The notes beneath the pieces are model-generated. The model made no database searches, was not told the DNA's origin, and was given only the letters and a program-made list of their open reading frames with translations. Of a stretch of DNA of 64,000 nt, positions 1-8,894 are shown in pieces. This DNA comes from Apodospora peruviana. Taxonomy: Eukaryota > Ascomycota > Sordariomycetes > Sordariales > Lasiosphaeriaceae. How positions within the stretch are numbered: the stretch's first letter is position 1; each line of letters opens with the position of its first letter. Location of the stretch: NCBI GenBank assembly GCA_033439685.1, contig JAUEDM010000004.1, positions 1,860,001 to 1,924,000 of the forward strand, read 5' to 3'. The translations under genes were made by a program, and so were the position numbers.

Positions 1-1319
1 GTCTTTTCAGACTCGATTGTTAGATTGTAGAAGTTCGGGTGCAAACGATGTTGCTCCCTGAATTGCTCCGACCTGTCTCGAATCTCCATAGCCTGGACAT
101 CGATATCATCGGCGTTGTTTGCATGACGCAGGTACCTCTGAGGTTTCCGGATATAGTCCATAAAGTTGAGGGGATACAAGCCGTATAACATCGTAAAATA
201 CTGCGTCAGGTACGGAAGTGAGCTTCCGTCGCGATCCGGATCCAGTAAACACTTTTCCCAAGGAATCTCGTCCTTCGCACGTTCGGATTCAACCCCGATC
301 TCAGTATGCTCTTGTGCAAAATATGAATCTCTATCCCAAAACAAGAGTCTGGCGTATATATTAAATAGAGTGGGAAGAAAGGGGACGAGTGAGCTCGGAA
401 TATACGGGAGGAGCACCATGACGGCCACTAGAGCCACGGTTATGGTGGAAGTGGAGTCATCTTTCTGCAGCGAATGCAAAATATTGGCGAAGAGATCTGT
501 CTGCAGAACAAGATGTAGGTGAGGAGGCTGGCTCTGAACAAAGTCACACAGCAGCGACAAGGCCGAGTTCCGGTAATCTTTCTTGACGACGTAGTTGTTC
601 AGACAATTCATAAAGCCCTACGTAGTGTGTCAACAGAAGATTGCTTTGAACTGCAAGCGACTGATAGCATACCTTGGGATCCTTCTTACCAAACACCATG
701 AGAGCTTTCTTGACCATGCTCTCTTTGAAGTCGACAGAGAAGACATCCTCGGGGTGGTTCGCTCGAGCTTCCATCCATCGGCTGAGCAGTCGGTTGGTGA
801 ATGGGGTCAATCCAGCCTGGCTCGCGTCGATAGAAGTGTCGGACTCATCAATGGAAAGCAAGTCGAGGGTGTTGTTTAGCACCTCCTTTGCCAAGCCCCG
901 TTCCTGGTCAACATGCTCAAGGACGGGATCAAGAAGCCTATCCCACCACTCAAAAATCCTTGCGGGCGTCCGGATCGCCGGGCGAAGTTCTCGCAAGATA
1001 GCAAGGAACCCAGCGTACTTCTCAGGGTGGCCATGGACGGTCCTGCCATAGATGGAGAGCAGCTCTTCATTCACACGATCGGCAGTTCCGTCGTCCGATT
1101 TTGCGTGCCGGTCCAGATAACCACTGATAATAGCAGTGAGTTCATCCGGAAGTGGGAGAACGGGAGCTTGCATGAAGGTATTGACAGCTTTGGTGAGATC
1201 CTTGACGGACCTGCAGCGACGAGAATCGAACTGTTAGCACTGGAGATCTGAGGCCACCCAGAAGATCAGGCGGATCCCAGTGCAGAACCTGATCAGGCCA
1301 CTTACCCAGATGAAGCCAT
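1..1319 (-). CDS. tsc1: Hamartin (TSC1) homologue, 3' end outside the window
   Basis: Hamartin partners with tuberin (TSC2) to inactivate the Rheb GTPase and so restrain TORC1. The exons I infer are 1319-1306, 1210-674 and 617 to the window edge. The first exon is only 14 bases (ATG to a GTAAGT donor) and joins in frame to SVKDLTKAVNTF. Introns are 95 and 56 bp. Visible family signatures are a helical N-terminus with LPLPDELT, the stretch FKESMVKKALMVFGKKDPK (about residues 163-181), then after intron 2 NNYVVKKDYRNSALSLLCDF and QPPHLHLVLQTDLFANIL. These match the conserved N-terminal hamartin region. The coiled-coil C-terminus is beyond base 1, so total length is unknown. It is divergent from the DJ-1 family gene. 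The start is the first ATG that gives the family N-terminus; a longer single-exon reading would have to begin inside exon 2. Confidence 0.88.
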
Positions 1320-2334
1320 CTTGACTCCCGATCGGCACGACAATTGCGGGCCAAGGCACCCAGGACCCGCTCGGCAGGCGCCTCAAGCGACGGTCCGGAA
1401 ACGTGCCTCCGAAGTGCGATCGTTGGAGGTGACAAGCCTAACGTAGCTAATCTCTTAAAATGAAAATATGATACTGGACGATAGTCAGCTCAAGTTAAAA
1501 CATTGCTGTCTGGGTTCTATAGACGAACCCAACTAGGTCGCTGAGCAGATGCGACACATATGTGTTGCTATCCGCGATGCGAACCTTTTCTGCACTCGGA
1601 GGATTGACGGGCGACGATAGCTTTTTGAGTCCCACAGCTTCCGACCTGGATGAGCTACCGTAGCCGTCTGTGCAAGCAAGACGGGTGGCGGCAGTATACA
1701 GGGTCCTACTGGTAAGCTCAACAGCTGTGGAGTCGAAAACTTGAAATGCAGTCGCATGAACTGCAGTGGTGCGCACGTACTAAAACTGAATGAAAGTTTG
1801 ACTACTCTGTAAGGCCCTCCCCGGCATGTGACCCCGGACTCCGTCCGTAACCCTGACTGCCAAAGGCCGCTAAATACCAGTTCTGGGGCAACCCCGCATT
1901 TTCAACGCACATCAATGCCCCACTTGGCAGTGACCTGCCGCCGGGGAGAGCAAGGCAAGTGGGACCTAACAAAGCTCCCGTCGAGCTTAACACGGTGTGG
2001 GCCATTGCGTGAGAGATCGAGATAGAATGGGACCACGTCTACGATGACACATCGCGTCTAGGTGCCCCTCAATCCCAATGCCCTCCTCCTCACGTGGGGT
2101 GATCTTTGAGCACCCTCTCGTGACTGGACATCTCCTCCTTTCAGGAACCGGTGCACAAAAACAGATTGGGGTTCCATTAGGCTTTTCAGTCCAATCCATT
2201 GACAGTTCATCTTCAACTCTTCTCCAAACCATCTTCATCCTGTGTCCTGCTTCATAGCTCCAGACGACCTACCTCAGAGCCTCAGCACTACTCACTCCCC
2301 TCTTCTCCATCTACGTAGTATAACCGCTTTCAAG
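1320..2334. promoter_or_regulatory. Divergent intergenic region, TSC1 / DJ-1 family gene
   Basis: About 1 kb separates two divergent genes, so it should hold both promoters. Short open frames here have no recognisable domains or consistent splice sites. An E-box-like CACGTG lies near 2092. The last 100 bases before 2335 are CT-rich, as is usual just upstream of fungal start codons. I see no RNA gene or repeat. Confidence 0.5.
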
Positions 2335-3546
2335 ATGGCCCACAAGACGTCCGCAGTGGATGACGAGCCAGTCGATGTGCTCTTCGCCCTGCATCCCCAA
2401 TTCGACCTCATGGACTTTGCAGGTGCCGTTGAGGTCCTGACGACTGCTCTGCATGATGCCCAGGATCCGAGTGAGTTATAGCAGCCACCATTTCTAGCTC
2501 CAAACCCACGATTTATCCATCCGGCGTACCAGCTGGAAGAGATCTGCGGACACATGCCATGTCTTGCCGGAACTCTTCCAAAAGTCAGATCGCCAATGGA
2601 CACGAGAAAGTTCAAGGGACCCCAAAGTAATGCTTCCTCGTGATGAGCTTGCTAACCAGGTTCATCATCAATAGGCAGCAAAGCCTTCGAGATCACCATC
2701 GCTTGTGGCGAGCCCAAAGTCATGTCTGAGCAGGGGGTCGTCGTTGGCGGTCAGATCTCGTGGAAAGAGGCGCACGAGCGTCTCCACGAGTTCGATGTCC
2801 TCGTCGTTGTCGGAGGCGGCAGCGAGAAGGTCTTGAAGGACAAGACCGAGCCACTCGATCTCATCAACGCCTTCTCCGAAGTCCAGAAGAGCGACCCTAC
2901 CCGCGAACGCACATTGCTGTCAGTCTGCACCGGGGCCCTCTTCCTGGCACAGCAGGGTATCCTCGCCGGTTTGTCTGCGACCACACACCCGGACTACATC
3001 ACCAAGTTCGAAAACTTGTGCAGCCAGGCCGCCACCCGTGACCTGGCCGAGCGCACCGATGTCATTGATGATGCTCGTTATGTAGTCAACAACCTGCGAT
3101 TCGAACTTGGGGACGAAGACGAGAACCCGTATGTGCGACGTAAGTCGGATGCGGGTCGCCGTCCTTCGAATGCCCGGTAAGTGGTTGCTGTTGCAAACCA
3201 GACGCATAAAATGCCATGACCCCTACCGTGCAGCCCCAACTGCCGTTGCCGTCCAATTTCCCCCTTTCTCTGGCCGTGTACAGATGCCATTGTGCTAATA
3301 AACACTCACAGAAAGGGTTCCATGTCCTTCAAAGGATCCAACACACGTCGCGAGTCTATTGCTCGCCGGGCGGCGATGCGCCTCGGTGGACTTCGGGTGA
3401 TCACGAGTGGGGGAGTGGCCGCTGGCATAGATGCGACTCTGTATCTTGTCAGCATCCTGGTTTCGGAAGAGACAGCCAACGAAGTTGCGCGGATGATGCA
3501 GGTGACCTGGACTAAGGGCATCGTTGTTGATGGTCTCGATGTCTAA
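2335..3546 (+). CDS. DJ-1/PfpI (class I glutamine amidotransferase-like) family protein
   Basis: Predicted 290-residue protein from exons 2335-2470, 2675-3176 and 3312-3546. The flavodoxin-like DJ-1/PfpI fold is shown by the N-terminal strand DVLFALHPQFDLMDFAG (about residues 14-30), the VVVGGG turn (about 89-94) and the nucleophile elbow LLSVCTGALFLAQQG with candidate catalytic Cys130. An acid residue near EVL (about 33-35) suits the Glu that activates the cysteine in this family. The elbow most resembles the isonitrile hydratase/ThiJ-like branch (VCTGA..LA..G.L.G..ATTHP), but the substrate cannot be told from sequence. The C-terminal exon encodes a helix with SGGVAAGIDATLYLV, also typical of that branch. 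The first intron (204 bp) is long for this window; a small extra exon inside it cannot be excluded. Confidence 0.85.
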
Positions 3547-4066
3547 AAAAGTAAAATGGGAAAATAAATGGCCATGTAAACGTCTGAAGACGGGATCCAT
3601 CTGTAATAGATGCTGGTATGCATGATGTCGGTATAGGAAGTAGACAGGATCTCTACTTATGGGTACTGGGTTTGCACTTTGACTGCACAGATTCAATGAC
3701 AAATTTCGGCTCAAATTCCAAATTCTGATACTTTTGACTTGCATTGTTGGCTGTGAAGACCTGTGTGTGTTCAGGGGACAGGAGCCTGCAAAGCAGCGGA
3801 GCTCAAGCGTAGAAAACTGCTGTTAGCTGTACGTAGATTTCCAGGGCACCTGGGAAATGAAGTGGGGATGGCTAGATGGCGGACTAAAACTCACCAGTTG
3901 GCACCGGCCCGACAGAAACTGCGTCCGCCTCGCCGAAAAACTGGCTGGACCTTCAAGCATCCCGAACGGATAAGAAATTCCAATCCCGGGGTGTCGAAGC
4001 ATCGATCCATTGAAGCCAATACACCACTGATACCCACTCCCTCGCGCCACAAATAGCTGGGATATT
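3547..4066. other. Intergenic, no gene seen
   Basis: The 520 bases hold the 3' end of the DJ-1 family gene and the promoter of the uL23m gene, which lie in tandem. Open frames on both strands lack domains. No repeat or RNA gene was recognised. Confidence 0.5.
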
Positions 4067-4960
4067 ATGGCCACTCCATCGGTCAGCAAGGCAGCGGCCC
4101 AGCTCGTGCCCAACTTCCGGCCGGGAGGCAAGAAGATCTATCTGTACGTCCATGTTGTTTGAAAGATGATGGATGCATCTACATGGCCGAGAAGCGCCGA
4201 CTTGTGATTGAGACCGAAAAGAAAAAGACACTGACAAAACGGATTCAGACCGAACCATGTCATCACCTTCATCCGGCCGAAGCCCAAGCAACCGCCTAAC
4301 CTGGCGACGTTCGTGGTCCCGCTGACCTTCACCAAGCTCGACATGCGCGACTACCTCTTCCACGCCTACAACGTCGAGGTGACGGCGATGCGGTCTTTTA
4401 TCAACGAGAAGAAGCCCGTGCGCAAGGACACGACCGGGCCGTGGTACCGGCCGCGGTCGCAGAAGATGATGATCGCCGAGCTGGTCAAGCCGTTTGTGTG
4501 GCCAGAGCCGCCGGTCAAGACGGCCGAGGCGCGCTCGGCGTTCGACTACGAGTTGCACCTCAAGACCGAGGCGGAGCGCAAGAAACAGTACCAAGACATA
4601 CATGACTTCCAGACCGGGCTCAAGACCCCGCTGCGCACCGAGCTGAAGTTACCGAAGGCGATGAAGCAGATGCGCGCCGAGGCGAGGGAGATCATGAGCA
4701 AGCCGGCCGAGTGGACGGGCAAGGCGTTGCTGGACGAGGGCGAGGGCAAGTGGGTGGAAGTGGATGCGGATACGGAGCTCGAGACGTCGGCGACCAGCAG
4801 CAGTATGGGCAAGGCGAGGAGAGGCGGTGCCAGGAAAACGACAGAGAGCAAGGAGGCGGCTGCGGTGGGAGAGGCGCAGCCTGAGCTGTCGTCTAAAGAG
4901 TATAATATTGTGGTGGAGGATAGCAAGGAGCCACCGAAGAAAACTGATGGGCAACAATGA
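4067..4960 (+). CDS. Mitochondrial large-subunit ribosomal protein uL23m
   Basis: Component of the mitochondrial 54S subunit near the polypeptide exit tunnel (yeast Mrp20 family). Exons are 4067-4143 and 4249-4960, giving 262 residues. The N-terminus GGKKIYLPNHVITFIRPK spans the splice junction and is followed by LATFVVPLTFTKLDMRDYLF and HAYNVEVTAMRSF. This is the usual L23 beta-alpha core in which a strand leads into the 'K.D...YL...Y.V' helix. The rest is the charged mitochondrial extension, ending in a low-complexity acidic/lysine tail that starts after about residue 190. The start ATG sits directly before MATPSVSKAAA and keeps the frame across a GTACGT donor. Expected location is the mitochondrial matrix; no long classical presequence is visible, which is common for this family. 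Confidence 0.88.
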
Positions 4961-5171
4961 GTGGGATTTTGGTTGTGGGAGGCTGCTGTATGAGTATGAG
5001 AATAATTATAGAATATACCTTTCATGCCGCCCGTCGTTTTCCAGGGATGCGCATGGAACAAATACATGTATAGTACAGTACAATGTAAATAGGCCTTTGC
5101 GATTTTGCGAAGCGTTTGCTTGGGAGTGATGCATGTGCTTTTTGAGCGGCTACGTGCCTACCAGCTCGCCT

Positions 5172-6356
5172 TTATCTGCTCTCTCCGCCGGTAGTATCCG
5201 TGTCAACCTCAACCCAGTGGTCACGGTGTTGAAATAGCAACACCTGGTCACCCCAGCACCACCACCCTGCCGTGAGGTTACGGGCGAATACCTCGAGCGC
5301 TTGATAACCTGGGGCAAGTATCTCGTCAAACAAGCCTCTCAGGTTCGGCTTCCTGGAGTGAACATCCGGCACCGTGACGATAACCTTTCTCTGCAGACCA
5401 TTCGGCCACCCCTTGTCCGCCGGCAACGGCTTGCCGCCTCGCTTCTTCGCAATGAGTAACCGCTCCCACGGCTTCCTCCAGGCAGAATGGAGGTCTACTA
5501 TCGGCTCCCCGCCGGACGTCACTTTGAGCCAGGTCCACTCGCCGACCAACTCGACCTGCCACTCGTCAAAGAATCCCCGGGGGGAGGTCAGGAGATCTGC
5601 CGACCTCGGCGAGTTGGTGACCCAGACAGCTACGAGGCCGTTGGCAGAAAGGCGCGAGGCCACGGGGATCAGAGAGAGCAGCTGCCTGAGAGACTCGAGG
5701 TCGGTGAGGGACTGGTAGCTGCCGCCACCGCCGCACCTTTTGCGCTTTGCGGAGCGGTTCGGCCACGGCGGGTCGAGGATCATCAGGTCGAACTTTGGGG
5801 GTGTTGCTTGAGAGAGAAAATTCGGTCTTTGCGACTCGATGCTGCCGAGGAGATAATGAGATTCTTCTGGTATGATGTACTCAACAGGGTTCTTGCTTCT
5901 GTCATTAGTTGTTTCAGGGGGTACTGGGTCACTACTATCTCTGCCTACCGTCGTCCCATGTTCCTCCTGTTCCTCCTGCGAATGGCCATCACCGCCGCCG
6001 CCGCCGCGAGAGTGACAGCGCGACAGACACCACAGGCCGTTGTAGGACTGTATTATCTCCTCGAGAGCCGCCTCGCATGCAGCGAGCATCATCAGCTCGG
6101 CCACCTGCGCCGAGGGGCTAGAAGCTGCGGACTGGGACTGTCCAAGGCTGCCGTACGGATTCTTCTTGGGTTCTGGAGTTGAAAAGGGAGACGCCTGCGG
6201 CTGCCCGGAGACCAGTTTGCGGAGCTTTACGGCTGCGGTGGACTTGAGGTCATTTTCAAGACTGCTGGACGGGACCTGGGCTTCCTCAATTGATCGTGGC
6301 AGATCCAACAGGACGACCGTTTTGGAATCATTCTGGAACAAGACGGAGGATCTCAT
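5172..6356 (-). CDS. MT-A70 family adenine N6-methyltransferase, METTL4-like
   Basis: Single-exon gene of 394 residues. The C-terminal half is an MT-A70 SAM-dependent methyltransferase: FDLMILDPPWPN carries the catalytic DPPW at about residues 195-198, followed by GSYQSLTDLESLRQLL, then GLVAVWVTN, GEWTWLKVTSGGEPI and the closing HSRKPNLRGLFDEIL and GYQALEVFARNL. The DPPW form and the 'SRKP.L...L' motif fit the METTL4 branch better than the METTL3/IME4 branch. Family members act on U2 snRNA (m6Am) or have been proposed to act on DNA adenine; which applies here cannot be read from sequence. The N-terminal 190 residues are poorly conserved and hold a Gly run near 118-122. ATG 6356 is the first in frame. 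It is convergent with uL23m and divergent from the carrier gene at 6921. Confidence 0.85.
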   Translation of the reverse strand: MRSSVLFQNDSKTVVLLDLPRSIEEAQVPSSSLENDLKSTAAVKLRKLVSGQPQASPFSTPEPKKNPYGSLGQSQSAASSPSAQVAELMMLAACEAALEEIIQSYNGLWCLSRCHSRGGGGGDGHSQEEQEEHGTTVGRDSSDPVPPETTNDRSKNPVEYIIPEESHYLLGSIESQRPNFLSQATPPKFDLMILDPPWPNRSAKRKRCGGGGSYQSLTDLESLRQLLSLIPVASRLSANGLVAVWVTNSPRSADLLTSPRGFFDEWQVELVGEWTWLKVTSGGEPIVDLHSAWRKPWERLLIAKKRGGKPLPADKGWPNGLQRKVIVTVPDVHSRKPNLRGLFDEILAPGYQALEVFARNLTAGWWCWGDQVLLFQHRDHWVEVDTDTTGGESR

Positions 6357-6920
6357 CTTCTGGAAAACTGATTAGTATGAATACTATCAGTTTGGAGGTA
6401 GCAGTTAACTGACGCTTGTTGTTCTGCAAGACGGGGTTTTGTTTATCGCCGGGCCGTCGAAGTACCGGGAGGCACTCCGTAACCCCCCGTTGAATGGATG
6501 TTGAGGAGCACCGCCGTGTGCCCCACGAGCGCTAGGAATCAAGTTGTTTCCGCTTTCTGGCCGTCTCGGCAATCCTCGGCTCGGGGAACTGGGCGGTATG
6601 CGGGGGAGTGCCTTAAGAACCCACCCCCCGGAGACGCAGCTCCCAAAACCCCATTGAGAACCGTGAGCATTGGACTTGAAATGACGTTTGCATTGCCGCC
6701 AACATTTCCGGAAATCTGAGCTCTTCATCTTCAGCACATTCGCATTCGCATTCCGCCATCATCCTAATCCTACACCCTCGTCTTCCTCACGCGACAGAAG
6801 CTGCCACGATTTACCTACGTCAACTATCACCAGTTGCGATGCCCTTATAGCAACCATTAAACCGCCCCGAACCCGCATCGCCACGACGGAGCGAGTCCGT
6901 TGCGGCAACCACCAGTGGTG
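6357..6920. promoter_or_regulatory. Divergent promoter region, METTL4-like / CoA carrier genes
   Basis: A 564-bp region between two divergent start codons. The half nearest the carrier gene is CT-rich on the plus strand, typical of a fungal core promoter or 5' leader. No domain-bearing open frame, repeat or RNA gene was seen. Confidence 0.5.
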
Positions 6921-8220
6921 ATGCCCCCGGCTCCCGCCGTCGAGCATGCCTCCCCCCTGCCAGGGGCCTCTCCATACCAATCACGAGAGGTCGGAGATGC
7001 GCCGCGCTTGCCCGATGGGACGGTGATGGCGTCGAAGCGGCGACAGAGAGACCCGGCCGTCTGTCCGACCGACGATGAGGCTAGAGTCCCCCGCGCGCAG
7101 GCGCAACCGAAAGACAAACACAGCTTGGATTATGTCTGGCGATCCGGCGTCGCGGGGGGATTTGCTGGCTGTGCCGTACGTTCTTCCCCCAATTTTTCTT
7201 TCCCACGCCATAGGCTCCAAAGAGAAATGCCGCTGACAGTCTATGTAGGCCAAGACGATTGTAGCGCCGCTCGACCGAGTCAAGATCCTCTTCCAGGCAC
7301 ATAACCCGCAGTTTGTCAGGTACACCGGATCGTGGTTTGGTGTTGGGGAAGCAATCAGGGACATTTATCGCCAGGATGGGCCTTTGGGACTGTTCAGAGG
7401 CCACTCGGCTACTCTCCTGAGGATATTTCCGTATGCCGCTATAAAATTTCTCGCCTACGAGCAGATCCGGGCGGTTATCATCCCTTCAAAGCAGCAGGAG
7501 ACGCCGTTTCGTCGCCTCATCAGCGGCTCCATGGCCGGCGTGACGTCAGTTTTCTTCACATATCCCCTCGAGCTTATCCGAGTACGCATGGCTTTCGAGA
7601 CCAAGCGGGAAGGACGGTCGTCTCTGAGATCAATATGCAAGCAAATATACAACGAGCACCGAAATACAAAAGCGCTGGCACAAGATTTACAGAATGCGCA
7701 AGTCTCTACGGCACGTGTTGCTGCTACAGCCGCGGCCGACGCTGTGAGTGTCGCTGCGCCGCGGTCTGGACTCGTCAACTTCTATCGCGGCTTTTCGCCG
7801 ACCTTGTTTGGCATGCTCCCGTATGCCGGCATTTCGTTTCTCACTCACGACACCGCCGGAGATCTTCTCCGTCACCCCAAGATTTCAAAGTGGACAACAC
7901 AGGAACCACCGGAGTATGCACACAAAGGGAAGCCCCCCCCTTTGCGCTCGTGGGCAGAGCTCCTCGCGGGTGGCGCTGCTGGTCTCGTCTCTCAGACGGC
8001 ATCGTACCCGCTGGAGGTGATCAGGAGGCGGATGCAGGTTGGTGGTGCCGTTGGTGACGGTCACCGGTTGCGCATCGGAGAGACCGCCACACTAATCATG
8101 AGGGAAAGAGGCCTCAGGGGCTTTTTTGTAGGGCTGACAATTGGGTATGTCAAGGTGGTGCCCATGGTCGCTGCATCTTTCTACACATATGAGAGGGCAA
8201 AAACGTTGTTTGGCATTTAG
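6921..8220 (+). CDS. Mitochondrial carrier, LEU5/SLC25A42-like CoA transporter
   Basis: Inner-membrane carrier of 408 residues from exons 6921-7175 and 7249-8220. The three repeats of the mitochondrial carrier family are visible: the first PX[DE]XX[RK] signature as APLDRVKILFQ at the start of exon 2, the second as YPLELIRVRM, the third as YPLEVIRRRMQ. Each is preceded by a 'GG.AG' or 'GSMAG' helix. The order and spacing, with a long loop before the third repeat, resemble yeast Leu5 and human SLC25A42, which import coenzyme A into the matrix. The first 70 residues are a Pro/Arg-rich extension. An in-frame upstream TTG at 6900 was ignored in favour of the first ATG. The substrate call rests on family resemblance only. 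Confidence 0.87.
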
Positions 8221-8894
8221 AATTGTTCTGTCTCTCGGATCAATCATATAAGAGGGGCGACACCGGCGTTGGTTGGCTTTCTTCACGCCTCATTTTTTTG
8301 GCTAAAGGCTGTTTTGTCTTTGTGCGTTACTATTTTCAAGTTGTTTCAAACCTCCTAGATAAAAGGTTAGTGAGTACCTATTGTGTCGATACCATGCATT
8401 ACAACGGGGTTTACTGTGTATGTCTATCACAGCTCAACTATTATAAGACGTACTGTGTCGTTTGGTTAAACAGAGATGACGAAAATGTCTCGGAAGGACA
8501 AGGCGGGGGCGGCTACCAACAAGTCAAGGGGTGTCGTGTTCCTATGCTCTGACTACGGATATCTAATCATTGATCAATATACTGAGAGTTAGTGGTATGG
8601 AGTTCCAGACAAGTTTTCGTGCCTGAATACAATCATCTTGATTTATTTGCCTTGCTGTTCTGGATATGGATGGCTATGTATGGTGACAGGGGGTTTTATA
8701 TGCCCAAGCCCCACCGCACAGTGTAATATAGTGGTGCATTTGATTCGCTAAAAGTTTGTCGAGTGGCTTGCTTGGCAGGAACCGCTGGAACGCGTCCAGT
8801 CCCGAAATCAGCGCGTCGCCTCGAAGCCTAAATTCATTTTCATACTTAGCCATCTCATCGCTTTAACGACCACCTCAACGTACATTTCACCGCA
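8221..8894. other. Intergenic, no gene seen
   Basis: A 674-bp tandem spacer between the carrier and ORC4 genes. AT-rich 3' untranslated-like sequence comes first, then a more balanced promoter-like part. The open frame at 8223-8552 has no domain and no coding character. Confidence 0.5.
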
